From JAMXLO01 sp963812475 (lineage in GTDB: Bacteria; Pseudomonadota; Alphaproteobacteria; Acetobacterales; Acetobacteraceae), in contig CAWEVI010000004.1 in assembly GCA_963812475.1 (NCBI GenBank), positions 45,822 through 109,821 of the forward strand: 64,000 nt of DNA. The letters are read 5' to 3'. Position numbers and translations under genes: made by a program. The notes below the pieces were generated by a model that had not been told where the DNA came from, did no database searches, and was given only the letters and a program-made list of their open reading frames with translations. Shown one piece after another: positions 34,619 to 43,674 of this stretch. Each line of letters starts with the position of its first letter. The stretch's first letter is position 1.

Positions 34619-35226
34619 GTCGGCGCCCGCTGCGCCAGATCCTTCAGACTGTCGCGAATTACCGCATCCAACTGCGCCGTATCGCCAAGCCGTTCGACCG
34701 TGCGCGCCACCACCGACTGCGCTTCAGGCCGGCGGTATCCGAGATTGACCAAAGCCGAGATCGCGTCCTCCACCACTCCGGGCGGACCGATCCGGGGCGC
34801 GACGAACCCGGGCGCCGACGGCATCGCGCCGGCCTTGTCGCGCAACTCGGTCAGCAGCCGAACCGCAAGTCGTGCACCGACACCGGGCGCACGCGTCAGG
34901 CTGGCGCGATCCCCGGCGGCGATGGCTGAGACAAGGTCGCGCGGCGACAGCGCCGACAACACCGAAAGCGCGACCCTGCCGCCGACGCCCTGCACCGTGG
35001 TCAGCAGGCGGAACCAGTCGCGTTCGGCCGCATCGGCAAAGCCGTAGAGCAGAATGGCGTCATCGCGCACATGCGTTTCCACCAGCAGCCGCGCTGCCGC
35101 CGGTGGTGCGGGCAATGCGGCCAGAGTGCGTGTGGACGCCTGCACCAGGTAGCCGACACCGTTCACATCGATGATGCAGCGCCCTTCCTCGAGCGCCTCG
35201 ACGCGTCCGATCAGCTGGGCGATCAC
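34615..35226 (-). CDS. ruvA: Holliday junction DNA-binding protein RuvA
   Basis: Tetrameric Holliday-junction binder, about 203 residues. The GTG at 35226 gives the standard N-terminus MIAQLIGRVEALEEG; its GTGA overlaps the ruvC stop. The OB-fold (CIIDVNGVGYLVQAS, VRDDAILLYGFADAAERDWF), the double helix-hairpin-helix (TTVQGVGGRVALSVLSAL, RAPGVGARLAVRLLTELRD) and the C-terminal domain III (DAISALVNLGYRRPEAQ) are all present. Confidence 0.94.
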   Translation of the reverse strand: MIAQLIGRVEALEEGRCIIDVNGVGYLVQASTRTLAALPAPPAAARLLVETHVRDDAILLYGFADAAERDWFRLLTTVQGVGGRVALSVLSALSPRDLVSAIAAGDRASLTRAPGVGARLAVRLLTELRDKAGAMPSAPGFVAPRIGPPGVVEDAISALVNLGYRRPEAQSVVARTVERLGDTAQLDAVIRDSLKDLAQRAPT

Positions 35227-35729
35227 GCGCTCCTCATCCGACTGCTCCACGCCAGCCGGCTGGCGCGATGATGCGCATGGCAGATCGCCACGGCCAGCGC
35301 ATCGGCGGCGTCCGCCCGGCGGATCGCGCCGCCCGGCAGCAGCTGACGGACCATCATCTGCACCTGCGCCTTCTCGGCTCCGCCGGTCCCGACCACCGCA
35401 AGCTTCACCGCCTTGGCGCCATATTCGGCGACCGGAATGCCGGCCAGCGCCGGAGCGAGCAACGCCACGCCGCGCGCGTAGCCAAGCTTCAGCGTGGCGG
35501 CGCCGTTGCGGTTCACGTAGGTCTCCTCGATCGCCGCCTCATCGGGCCGGTACTGCGCCATCAGCGTCACCAGCGCATCGTGCAGCGCCTTTAGCCGTTC
35601 CGGCACACTGGTTGCGCTGTCGGTCGCGATGATGCCATCGGCAATATGCCGCAGATGGTTGCCATCGACCTCGATCACCCCCCAGCCGGTGATGCGCAGG
35701 CCAGGGTCGATGCCGAGGAATCGGGCCAT
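35223..35729 (-). CDS. ruvC: Crossover junction endodeoxyribonuclease RuvC
   Basis: Holliday-junction resolvase, 168 residues, RNase H fold. The catalytic acids are recognisable: Asp8 in FLGIDPGLRITGWG, Glu in AAIEETYVNRN, and Asp in RRADAADALAVAICH. First gene of the ruvCAB-tol run. The upstream neighbour on this strand is yebC, its usual companion, but here a toxin-antitoxin pair lies between them on the other strand. Confidence 0.94.
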   Translation of the reverse strand: MARFLGIDPGLRITGWGVIEVDGNHLRHIADGIIATDSATSVPERLKALHDALVTLMAQYRPDEAAIEETYVNRNGAATLKLGYARGVALLAPALAGIPVAEYGAKAVKLAVVGTGGAEKAQVQMMVRQLLPGGAIRRADAADALAVAICHAHHRASRLAWSSRMRSA

Positions 35730-35770
35730 GCGCGAATCGAGCCCCTGTTCATGACCTGTGCTCTATACGA

Positions 35771-35809
35771 TGGACCGGGGTGTCATTCTATGGCTATAAT
35801 ATTGGCCAT
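35771..35809 (+). promoter_or_regulatory. Promoter and possible operator of the toxin-antitoxin pair
   Basis: A perfect -10 TATAAT (35795-35800) lies 18 bases after TGGACC (35771-35776), a fair -35 match. The -10 sits inside an inverted repeat with arms ATGGC (35790-35794) and GCCAT (35805-35809), as expected where an antitoxin represses its own operon. The stretch is AT-rich compared with its surroundings. Confidence 0.5.
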
Positions 35810-35826
35810 AATCCACGAGGCTCAGT

Positions 35827-36078
35827 GTGGGCACCTATAGCGTCGCGGAAGCGAAAAATCGTCTGTCCGTCCTGATCGACAAGGCAATCGAGGGCGAGGA
35901 GGTGGTGATCACCCGACACGGCAAGCCCGTTGCAGAGTTGCGTTCGAGAGCGCCGCGAAATGCCAAATCCTCCAGGGCCATGCTTGAGTGGCTGCTGGCC
36001 CGCACCCGGGCGCGCAAGAGCGTCGGCATCACGTCGGTCGAGCTGCTCAACCAGATGTACGAAGAAGATGAGAGGTGA
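35827..36078 (+). CDS. Phd/YefM-type antitoxin
   Basis: Type II antitoxin of the Phd/YefM family, 83 residues. The N-terminal DNA-binding and dimer fold is typical: YSVAEAKNRLSVLIDKAIEG, EEVVITRHGKPVAELR. The C-terminal helix (SVELLNQMYEEDER) is the toxin-binding part. The GTG start at 35827 has GAGG six bases upstream. Its stop overlaps the toxin start (GTGA), so translation is coupled. Probably represses its own promoter. Confidence 0.85.
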   Translation: MGTYSVAEAKNRLSVLIDKAIEGEEVVITRHGKPVAELRSRAPRNAKSSRAMLEWLLARTRARKSVGITSVELLNQMYEEDER

Positions 36079-36503
36079 GCCTGTATCTCGACGCCAGCGT
36101 CATAATTCCCGTAGTTGTCGATGAACGGTTCACCAAGGCCGTTGGCGCGTTCCTGGTTGGCTGGGGCGACAGTCTGACCGTCAGTGATTTTGCTGCCGCC
36201 GAAGTTGCCTCCGCATTGTCCCGGTTGGTCCGGATGGGCGTGTTGGAGATCGCAGAAGCCGAGCAGCGATTGGCGGACTTCGACGTCTGGCGCGCCGGCG
36301 AGACCGACACTGCCGAGATGGACGCGCACGACTGCCGGCTGGCGAACACCTACGTTCGTCGCTTCGATCTGAAGCTGCGTGCAAAAGACGCGCTGCACGC
36401 CGCGATCTGTCGCCGACTTGAGTTGCAACTGGCCACGCTCGACCGCCGGCTTGCAGCGGCCGCACGCGTACTTGGGATCAATGTCGTCGTGCCGACGGAC
36501 TGA
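36075..36503 (+). CDS. vapC: PIN-domain (VapC-type) toxin
   Basis: PIN-fold ribonuclease toxin, 142 residues; family members cleave tRNA or rRNA. The acidic site is complete: Asp6 in LYLDASVII, Glu in AAAEVASALSRL, Asp in LRAKDALHAAIC and Asp in LATLDRRLAAAA. Starts with GTG overlapping the antitoxin stop. Ends 12 bases before the yebC stop, tail-to-tail. Confidence 0.85.
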   Translation: MSLYLDASVIIPVVVDERFTKAVGAFLVGWGDSLTVSDFAAAEVASALSRLVRMGVLEIAEAEQRLADFDVWRAGETDTAEMDAHDCRLANTYVRRFDLKLRAKDALHAAICRRLELQLATLDRRLAAAARVLGINVVVPTD

Positions 36504-36515
36504 ATCGCGTCCGCG

Positions 36516-37265
36516 TCACGCCGACAGCTTCTGCATCACCGCGTCGGGGATGTCGAAATTCGCATACACGTTCTGCACGTCGTCGCTGTCTTCCAGCACG
36601 TCGAGCAGCTTCAGCACCGATGCGGCGCGGTCCTCGTTCAGCGAGACGCTTGTCGTGGGGCGCCACTCGATCCGCGCGCTCTCCCCCGGCCCGAACCGCG
36701 CCTCCAGCGCATCGCGCACCGCGAAAAAATCATCGACCGCCGCGGTCACCTCGTGCGCCTCCGCGTCGCTCGCCACGTCCTCCGCGCCGGCCTCGATCGC
36801 CGCCTCCAGCATGTCGTCGGCGCTGGCGGCAGCGGCCTGATAACGGATCACCCCCAGCCGGTTGAACAGGAAGCTCACCGAATTGGTCTCGCCCAGCGCC
36901 CCACCATGCTTGGCGAACGCGGACCGGATGTCCGAGGCGGTGCGGTTGCGATTGTCGGTCAGCGCCTCGACGATGATCGCGACACCGGCCGGACCGTATC
37001 CCTCATAGCGCACGTCGGAGTAGTCCTCGCCCCCTGCCCCGCCGGTCGCCTTCTTGATCGCCCGATCCACCGTGTCCTTCGGCATGTTCGCCTGCCGCGC
37101 CGCCACCACCGCCGAGCGCAATCGCGGGTTGGCGGCGGGATCCGGCAGGCCCTGACGGGCGGCAACCGTGATCTCGCGGATCAGCCTGGCAAACTGCCGG
37201 CCGCGGCGCGCATCCTGGGCGCCCTTCCGGTGCATGATGTTCTTGAACTGGGAGTGTCCGGCCAT
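36516..37265 (-). CDS. yebC: YebC/PmpR-family protein
   Basis: Highly conserved YebC-family protein, 249 residues, cytoplasmic. Members act as transcription regulators or help ribosomes through proline-rich stretches. N-terminus MAGHSQFKNIMHRKGAQDARRG, then ARQANMPKDTVDRAIKKATG and YEGYGPAGVAIIVEALTDNRNRT are all diagnostic. In many relatives it directly precedes ruvC. Confidence 0.94.
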   Translation of the reverse strand: MAGHSQFKNIMHRKGAQDARRGRQFARLIREITVAARQGLPDPAANPRLRSAVVAARQANMPKDTVDRAIKKATGGAGGEDYSDVRYEGYGPAGVAIIVEALTDNRNRTASDIRSAFAKHGGALGETNSVSFLFNRLGVIRYQAAAASADDMLEAAIEAGAEDVASDAEAHEVTAAVDDFFAVRDALEARFGPGESARIEWRPTTSVSLNEDRAASVLKLLDVLEDSDDVQNVYANFDIPDAVMQKLSA

Positions 37266-37339
37266 CGCTCACGGGTCAGTGTTCAAAGTTCAGTCGTTTC
37301 GTGGCACAACCTACACCGACGACGCATGAGGAGGCGATA

Positions 37340-39721
37340 GTGACCGACGCACCCGGCTGGCCAGGCATCGCGCCCCGCTGGACATCCAGCGCGAAAACCG
37401 GCATCGGCACCGCGCTGTCGCCGGTCAGCCGCGTTTGGTTCACGCTCAGCCACGGCATCCTGGACGAGATCTATTACCCGCGGGTCGATCAGGCCTGCAC
37501 GCGCGACTTCGGCTTCATCGTGACCGATGGTGCCGGCTTTTTCGCCGAGGAGAAGCGTGATTGCAGCTGCGAACTGATGCGGCTGGAGGACGGTGTGCCG
37601 GCGTTTCAACTTGTCAGCACCCATCTCGATGGCCGTTTCCGTATCGTAAAGTACATCCTTACCGACCCGCGCGCCGACGTAGTGTTGCAGCGCGTCCGGC
37701 TGGAGGTCCTAAGTGGTCCGCCGCTCCGCCTGTTCGCGCTGCTTGCGCCGCATCTGGTCAATGGCGGCGCGCACAACACCGGCTGGATCGGCAACTACAA
37801 GGGCCATCGCCTGCTGTTCGCCGAGGGCGACGGCACCTGCCTGGCACTCGGCTGTTCGCGACCTTTGGTCGCCGCCTCGGCCGGCTTCGTCGGCACGAGT
37901 GACGGCTGGCAGATGCTCCACGCCAATGGCAGTTTGACCGAAGAGTACGACCGCGCCGCGGACGGCAATGTCGCCCTGACAACGGAAATAGCCGAGCCGG
38001 AAACCGAGTTCCTGCTCGCCCTGGGCTTCGGCCGCACTGCCTCTGAGTCGGCGTTCCGCGTGCGTGCGAGCCTGCAGACCCCATTCAATACGCTGCTCGA
38101 GGAGTACGCCGCCGGCTGGCGCGGCTGGCAGGCGCCGCTCCGCTCGCTCGATCGCAAGGTGGACGGACACAACGTCTATCGCGTCAGCACGACCGTGCTG
38201 CGTTGCCACGAGAGCCCGACCTTCCCCGGCGGGCTGATCGCCAGCCTCTCCATCCCCTGGGGCAGCAGCAAGGGGGACGACGACATCGGCGGCTACCACC
38301 TCGTCTGGCCGCGTGACCTGGCTCAGACAGCAGGCGCATTCCTGGCCTGCGGCGCCCACACCGAGGTTCTGCGCGTCGTCCGCTACCTGCGCGCCATTCA
38401 GGAGGAGGACGGCAGCTGGCCGCAGAACTGCTGGCTGGACGGCTCGCCGTACTGGGGCGGCGTCCAGCTCGATGAATGCGCCTTCCCGATGCTGCTGCTG
38501 GACATGGCCTGGCGCGAGGGCGCCTTGCCGCGACCGCTGCTTCAGGCGTTCTGGCCGATGGTGGCGCGTGCGTCGGGCTTTGTCGTCGGCCATGGCCCCC
38601 GGACCAGCCAGGACCGTTGGGAGGAAAATGCCGGCTACACGCCGTTCACGCTCGCCGTCCAGATCGCGGCCCTGCTCGCCGCCGCCGAACTGGCGGAGGT
38701 GTGCGAAGTTGACGGCGTGGCGGACTTCCTGCGCGACACGGCGGACGCCTGGAATGAGCAGATCGAGGATTGGATCTACGTCGCCGACACGCGGCTCAGC
38801 CACGAAGTCGGCGTGCCGGGCTATTACGTCCGCATCGCGCCCGAGGTGCCAGGCGAGGCGCGTGCCGAACTCCGCGGAACGGTCGAGGTTCGCAACCGTT
38901 TCGGTGAGGCGTCCCATGTCGAGGCAGACGAACTGATCAGCACCGACGCGCTGGCCCTGGTGCGCTTCGGATTACGGGCGGCGGATGATCCGCGCATCAC
39001 CGACACGGTGAAGGTGATCGATCACGTGCTGTGCGTTGACCTGCCCTACGGTCCCGGCTGGCGGCGCTACAATGGCGACGGCTACGGCGAGCATGAGGAT
39101 GGCAGCCCGTATGACGGCACCGGTATCGGCCGTGTCTGGCCGCTGCTTGCCGGCGAGCGCGCACACTACGAGTTGGCCGCCGGCCACCGCGCCGAGGCGG
39201 AACGCCTGCTGGCGGCGATGGAGACGGGTGCAAGTCCGGGAAAAATGCTGCCGGAGCAGGTCTGGGACAGCCCCGAGATCGCGGCGCGCGAACTGTTTCC
39301 TGGCCAGCCAAGCGGCTCGGCAATGCCCCTGGTCTGGGCACATGCCGAGCACATCAAGCTGCTGCGCTCGCTGGCGGACAATGCGGTGTTCGACCGGCCG
39401 CCGCAGACCGCCCGCCGCTATCTGCGGGAGAAGCACGCCGTGCGGTGTCACCCGTGGCGTCCGGACTGGCGTCCGCCATCGGTCCCGGTGGGCCGGGTGC
39501 TGCGGCTCGACCTGACCGAGGCGGCGCTGGTGCATTGGAGCGCGGATGGCTGGCAGACGCGGACCGACGCGCAGACGCGCGACACGGGACTGGGCATCCA
39601 CACGGCGGATATTCCGACGGATGGCTTCGTGCCGGGCCGGGACATCGTCTTTACCTGGATGAGCACGGCGACCGGCAAATGGATCGGCGAAGACCACACG
39701 GTAACGATCGGCGCGGTCTGA
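37340..39721 (+). CDS. Glycoside hydrolase family 15 (glucoamylase/glucodextranase-like)
   Basis: Inverting exo-acting alpha-glucosidase of family GH15, about 793 residues, without a visible signal peptide, so likely cytoplasmic storage-glucan or maltooligosaccharide breakdown. An N-terminal beta-sandwich (TALSPVSRVWFTLSHGILDE) precedes the (alpha/alpha)6 catalytic domain (YHLVWPRDLAQTAGAFLACG). The general acid is probably Glu428/429 in RWEENAGY and the general base Glu639 in MLPEQVWD, with spacing like that of characterised glucodextranase. A C-terminal beta-domain follows. GTG 37340 is chosen because GGAGG lies six bases upstream; GTG 37301 is also in frame. Confidence 0.87.
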   Translation: MTDAPGWPGIAPRWTSSAKTGIGTALSPVSRVWFTLSHGILDEIYYPRVDQACTRDFGFIVTDGAGFFAEEKRDCSCELMRLEDGVPAFQLVSTHLDGRFRIVKYILTDPRADVVLQRVRLEVLSGPPLRLFALLAPHLVNGGAHNTGWIGNYKGHRLLFAEGDGTCLALGCSRPLVAASAGFVGTSDGWQMLHANGSLTEEYDRAADGNVALTTEIAEPETEFLLALGFGRTASESAFRVRASLQTPFNTLLEEYAAGWRGWQAPLRSLDRKVDGHNVYRVSTTVLRCHESPTFPGGLIASLSIPWGSSKGDDDIGGYHLVWPRDLAQTAGAFLACGAHTEVLRVVRYLRAIQEEDGSWPQNCWLDGSPYWGGVQLDECAFPMLLLDMAWREGALPRPLLQAFWPMVARASGFVVGHGPRTSQDRWEENAGYTPFTLAVQIAALLAAAELAEVCEVDGVADFLRDTADAWNEQIEDWIYVADTRLSHEVGVPGYYVRIAPEVPGEARAELRGTVEVRNRFGEASHVEADELISTDALALVRFGLRAADDPRITDTVKVIDHVLCVDLPYGPGWRRYNGDGYGEHEDGSPYDGTGIGRVWPLLAGERAHYELAAGHRAEAERLLAAMETGASPGKMLPEQVWDSPEIAARELFPGQPSGSAMPLVWAHAEHIKLLRSLADNAVFDRPPQTARRYLREKHAVRCHPWRPDWRPPSVPVGRVLRLDLTEAALVHWSADGWQTRTDAQTRDTGLGIHTADIPTDGFVPGRDIVFTWMSTATGKWIGEDHTVTIGAV

Positions 39722-39931
39722 CGGAGCGTAACGCCACCTCGGTTTACATCCACGACCCCGATCACGGATGCCATTGTCGGAGGCGACGATATTCCATGGC
39801 GCGTGCCATTAGCTGCTCGGGCGACAATGCGGAAATGGGCGGGCGGCTGTTCATGGCACGATGTGAGGAATCAAAAGTTTAACGGCAGATAATCGCCCCC
39901 AGCATCTCCAAACGCGCGTAAACAGTCGCGA

Positions 39932-40372
39932 TTACCCCGCCACGCATTTACTATCAGAAAACCCGCTCCCAAGAATTTTTATACAGGTTTGACGGCAATC
40001 TCTTGAATTCAGACAGGTGCTATATCGGTTCCAGGTACCATTTGTATCTTGGCATAAGCAGTTACCGCCCATAGTCACACTTGTTGCAGCATTAACCTGA
40101 ACCGAACACCAGGTCATTCCCGTCTGGCTGTGTAAGGCAGAAATCTGCACATACCCTGCTCTGAACGCCGTGAGCGTGAAGTAGCGTGTACTGGGGGTTT
40201 GTTGGGGTCGATCCTCCTCACTCCAGTCAACGACGTTGCTATCATAGGTATACATGGTTAGGTCATTGCCGTTTTCGTCGCCGCCCCAGAGACCAATTCG
40301 AATCCGATCCCCAGATGTAATATTCAGAGATGTGAGGAATGCGCCGCTATCAGGGTCAAAGAAATTTGCCAT
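39932..40372 (-). CDS. Unrecognised cysteine-rich orphan protein, lower GC
   Basis: I do not recognise this gene. It encodes 146 residues: an N-terminal polar, beta-rich half (SGDRIRIGLWGGDENGNDL, DRPQQTPSTRYFTLTAF) and a C-terminal 55 residues with seven Cys (WCSV, NCLCQD, STCLNSRDCRQTC, KCV). No signal peptide or membrane segment is seen. Codon choice and base composition are clearly less GC-rich than the neighbours, with many A/T third positions. It stands alone between the GH15 gene and an IS5 remnant, which suggests recent acquisition. An extracellular or host/phage-interaction role would fit the Cys pattern but is speculation. Confidence 0.55.
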   Translation of the reverse strand: MANFFDPDSGAFLTSLNITSGDRIRIGLWGGDENGNDLTMYTYDSNVVDWSEEDRPQQTPSTRYFTLTAFRAGYVQISALHSQTGMTWCSVQVNAATSVTMGGNCLCQDTNGTWNRYSTCLNSRDCRQTCIKILGSGFSDSKCVAG

Positions 40373-40586
40373 GGTTCGTCCTCCCAGTCTGTAGTGGACA
40401 GAAGCCTGCCCCTGTCAGGCTACCAGCGGCTTGCCGGGCGCGCTTTCCCCGCCTTACCGCGTCACCTACCCCGACCAAGCGACTTGGACGCCACCATACG
40501 CCACGCCAGGGCGGGCGCGTAAGCCCCTGGTGTGCTGCCGTCCGTGACTGTTCGACGCCGACGCGCGCGTCCACTAACCACTGGCA
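40373..40586. other. Intergenic stretch with no recognised gene
   Basis: Between the orphan gene and the IS5 remnant I see no conserved coding sequence, RNA gene or clear promoter. The part nearest the remnant is probably decayed insertion-sequence DNA. Confidence 0.5.
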
Positions 40587-40795
40587 GTGGCCGGCAAAAC
40601 CGCCGTGATCACACCGCGCGCCAACCGATCCTCGCTGCACGACTATGACGCCAGCTTTATGCCGCACGCCATCCGATCGAGAACTTCTTCGCCAGGAGCA
40701 AGCAGTTTCGTGCGATCGCCACCCGTTACGAGAAGACCGCACGCAACTTTCGGGTCGCCGTCCAGCTCGTCGCCAGTGTCGTTTGGCTCAATTGA
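40587..40795 (+). pseudogene. IS5-family transposase C-terminal remnant
   Basis: Only the end of a DDE transposase survives. AVITPRANRSSLHDYDASF is read in one frame; after one missing base near 40664 the frame continues RHPIENFFARSKQFRAIATR, then YEKTARNFRVAVQLVAS and the stop at 40793. The catalytic Glu of the IENFF motif is present but the rest of the gene and both terminal repeats are gone. It marks past insertion next to the low-GC orphan gene. Confidence 0.8.
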
Positions 40796-40804
40796 CGACA
40801 GGCT

Positions 40805-42370
40805 CTAATGCGCGCCGGCGCTCGACACGGCGCCCTTTTTCAGCAATGCAACCACTAAAGCGGCAGCGAGCAGCACGACGCCGAGCAAGGCGAAGCAGTC
40901 GGCGTAGCCCATGATCGTCGCCTGGGCGCGGATCGTCTCGCCGACGGCGATGATGGCGCGGTGCAACGCACTCGCCGGATCGGGGTAGCCGCTTGACATG
41001 AAGTACTGTTGCAGGTCGGCCAGCCGGTTGCGCGTTGCCGGTTCGAGCAGCGAGACATCCGGGGTGATGATGGCCGAGTGGAACTGCTCGCGCTTGGTGA
41101 AGAACGTCTCGATCGCGGCAGTGCCGATCGCGCCGCCGAGATTGCGCATCATGTTGAAGAGGCCCGACGCACCGCCCGCCTCGTGGGGCGCGATCCCAAG
41201 CATCGCGATCGCCGAAAGCGGGGTCAGCACGATCGCCTGACCGATCGCACGAACGATGTTCGGCCAAAAGAGCTCCGGCGCGGCATAGTTGTGGTCGAGC
41301 GTCATGTTCATAAAGCAACTGACGGCAAAGATCAGCAGGCCGGTGCCGACCAGCAAGCGCGGATCGAACCGCTTCATCAAGAGCGGCACCAGCGGGATCA
41401 ACAGCAGCTGCGGCAACCCGGTCCAGGCGATCACCTCGCCGGCCTGCTCCGAGTCAAAGCCTTGCGTGACGGCGAGGTATTGGGGCAGCAGATAAGCCGA
41501 AGCGTAAAGTGCGAAGCCAAGCAGGAAGTTGCCCAACGTCCCAAGGCCGAAGTTACGCCGACCGAGCAGCCGGAGATTGACCAGCGGCTCGAGCGTGATG
41601 AATTCGAGAATTACAAAAGCGCCGAGCGTCACCACCGCCAGGAGACTCAATTTGACAACGAACGGCGAGCCGAACCAATCATAGACGTTACCGTCGTCAA
41701 GCACGGTCTGCAGGGCGGCGAGGCCAACGGCCATCAGCGCGATACCCCGCCAGTCGCCCCGGCGCAGCAAACCGAGCTGCATCGCCGACTTCGGCAGACC
41801 GTACCAGAGTGCAGCGAGCATGACCGCACCGGGGACCAGGTTGATGTAGAATATCCAAGGCCAGCCGTAATTGTCGGTGAAGTAGCCGCCGATTGTCGGG
41901 CCGATTGCCGGCGCAAAGGTCGCAGTTACCGAGAAGCCGGCCAGCCCGATTGCGTGCTTCGAGCGCGGCAGCATGGTCATGATGATGGTGAAGGCGAGCG
42001 GGATCATGACGCCACCGGCGAACCCCTGGAGGGCCCGCAGCACGATCATCTCGCCGAGGCTGGTGGCCTGACCGCACAGCGCCGAGAACAACAGGAACAG
42101 CGCCACATTGACGAGCAGGTAGCGCCGCAGGGAAAACACCCGACTGAGGAAGTCAGTGAGCGGGATGACGATGATCTCGCCGATCAGATAGGCGGTGGAT
42201 ATCCAGGTCCCGTAGACGCCGCCGGTGCCGATACCGCCTTCGATATAGGGCAGCGAGGCATTCGTGATCTGAATGTTGAGCACCGCCATGAAGGCGCCGA
42301 TCAGCGCGCCGCCGACCGTGATCCAGGTCTTGGGCGTGACCGGCGCCTCGTCGGCGCGATCGGCGGTCAT
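40805..42370 (-). CDS. emrB: DHA2-family MFS multidrug exporter (EmrB type)
   Basis: Inner-membrane drug:H+ antiporter with about 14 membrane segments, 521 residues, working with the EmrA adaptor. Visible marks: FMAVLNIQITNASLPYIEGG (motif D1 of DHA2), VLRALQGFAGGVMIPLAFTI (motif with the conserved Arg), and GPTIGGYFTDNYGWPWIFYI (antiporter motif C region). The start ATG overlaps the emrA stop (ATGA). The outer-membrane channel is not encoded here. Confidence 0.92.
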   Translation of the reverse strand: MTADRADEAPVTPKTWITVGGALIGAFMAVLNIQITNASLPYIEGGIGTGGVYGTWISTAYLIGEIIVIPLTDFLSRVFSLRRYLLVNVALFLLFSALCGQATSLGEMIVLRALQGFAGGVMIPLAFTIIMTMLPRSKHAIGLAGFSVTATFAPAIGPTIGGYFTDNYGWPWIFYINLVPGAVMLAALWYGLPKSAMQLGLLRRGDWRGIALMAVGLAALQTVLDDGNVYDWFGSPFVVKLSLLAVVTLGAFVILEFITLEPLVNLRLLGRRNFGLGTLGNFLLGFALYASAYLLPQYLAVTQGFDSEQAGEVIAWTGLPQLLLIPLVPLLMKRFDPRLLVGTGLLIFAVSCFMNMTLDHNYAAPELFWPNIVRAIGQAIVLTPLSAIAMLGIAPHEAGGASGLFNMMRNLGGAIGTAAIETFFTKREQFHSAIITPDVSLLEPATRNRLADLQQYFMSSGYPDPASALHRAIIAVGETIRAQATIMGYADCFALLGVVLLAAALVVALLKKGAVSSAGAH

Positions 42371-43524
42371 GACGCATTCCGCAGGTTCGGCGCCGAGCTG
42401 GCAGGCTTCGTATCGATTGTCGGTTCGACCGACATGCCCGGGCGCAACATATTGGCCAGAGGATCATCAGCATCGACAACGATCTTGACGGGAATGCGTT
42501 GGACGATCTTGGTGAAATTGCCGGTTGCGTTGTCGGGCGGCAGCAGCGCGAACTCCTGGCCACTCGCCGGGGCCACGCTGTCGACATGGCCGGTCACCTT
42601 GGCGCCCGGAAAAGTGTCGACGTCGATCGTAACCGCCTGGCCGGGCCGAACATCGGTCAGCTGCGTCTCCTTGTAATTTGCAACGACGTACACCGCCTGC
42701 AACGGCACCACAGCCATCAGCTGCGTGCCGGCCTGCACGTATTGTCCGACCCGCAAGGTGCGGACGCCGACAGTGCCGTCGACCGGCGCGGTGATGATCG
42801 TGTAGCTGAGGTTAAGCTCGGCCTGGTGCTCCATCGCCTGCTGTTGGGCGAGCGTCGCGGCGGCCTGGCTGACCTGTGCCTTGAAAACACCGATTTGCCT
42901 TTGGGCGGCGGAGACAACCGCGACGTCATGCTGCAGCGTGGCGTCCTTTTCGCGAATGTCGGCTTGCGCCTGTTGGGATCGTTGCACGGTGCCCCAACCG
43001 TCTTTGGCCAACTGGGTGTAGCGCTGGAAATCCTGCTGCGAAAAGACGAGCGCCGCTTGGTCCGATGTAACCTGATGGCGGCCCTGCTCGATCACGAGCA
43101 TTTGCTGATCGATCTGTTGGTCGAGCGTGTCGATTGCAGCCTGCGCAGCGGCGACATTGGCGCGCGCCTGGTCGAGCGCGGTCTGGTAATCGCGCGGATC
43201 GATGCGTGCGAGCACTTCACCCGCCTTCACCGATCGATTGTCGTCGACGGGCGCCTGGGAGAGGTAGCCCGACACCTTGGGGCTGATCAGAACCGAATGC
43301 GCCTGAACGTAAGCATCATCGGTCGAGACCAAAAACCGGCCCGTCCGCCAGTAGTAATTGCCGTAACCCGCGGTCGCCGCGATCAACAGCGGTGCCCCGG
43401 CGGCGATCAGCAGCTGCTTCAGCGACCACCTGCGGCGCCCGACCCGTGTCGCGGTTTGGTCGATGGGGCCGGCATAGCCAACGAGGTCTGACCCGTCCAT
43501 CACAGCGGATTTGCTAATTCCCAT
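42367..43524 (-). CDS. emrA: HlyD-family membrane-fusion protein (EmrA type)
   Basis: Periplasmic adaptor linking EmrB to an outer-membrane channel, 385 residues. One membrane segment near residues 38-55, biotinyl-lipoyl half-motifs (VSTDDAYVQAHSVLISPKVS and YTIITAPVDGTVGVRTLRVG), a long coiled-coil hairpin between them (ALDQARANVAAAQAAIDTL), and a C-terminal beta-barrel. First gene of the emrAB operon, divergent from a LysR gene. Confidence 0.92.
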   Translation of the reverse strand: MGISKSAVMDGSDLVGYAGPIDQTATRVGRRRWSLKQLLIAAGAPLLIAATAGYGNYYWRTGRFLVSTDDAYVQAHSVLISPKVSGYLSQAPVDDNRSVKAGEVLARIDPRDYQTALDQARANVAAAQAAIDTLDQQIDQQMLVIEQGRHQVTSDQAALVFSQQDFQRYTQLAKDGWGTVQRSQQAQADIREKDATLQHDVAVVSAAQRQIGVFKAQVSQAAATLAQQQAMEHQAELNLSYTIITAPVDGTVGVRTLRVGQYVQAGTQLMAVVPLQAVYVVANYKETQLTDVRPGQAVTIDVDTFPGAKVTGHVDSVAPASGQEFALLPPDNATGNFTKIVQRIPVKIVVDADDPLANMLRPGMSVEPTIDTKPASSAPNLRNAS

Positions 43525-43615
43525 GTCGCATCTCCAGCCGCCCAGGGGGTGCCGGAACCGCCCGGCACGCCATAGATCCAGGGTTCGGTTCGGGACATGG
43601 AAGCAGCGCTGTCAT

Positions 43616-43649
43616 CGGATAATATACATTTCACTGCACAGACTATCCG
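43616..43649. promoter_or_regulatory. Dyad in the emrA/LysR divergent promoter region
   Basis: CGGATAAT (43616-43623) and ACTATCCG (43642-43649) form an inverted repeat with one mismatch, 18 bases apart, in the AT-rich centre of a 150-base divergent intergenic region. This is a likely binding site for the adjacent LysR regulator, and the AATATACATT stretch may hold a promoter -10. Confidence 0.45.
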
Positions 43650-43674
43650 TTATTGCTTCACAGTCGGGAATGAA

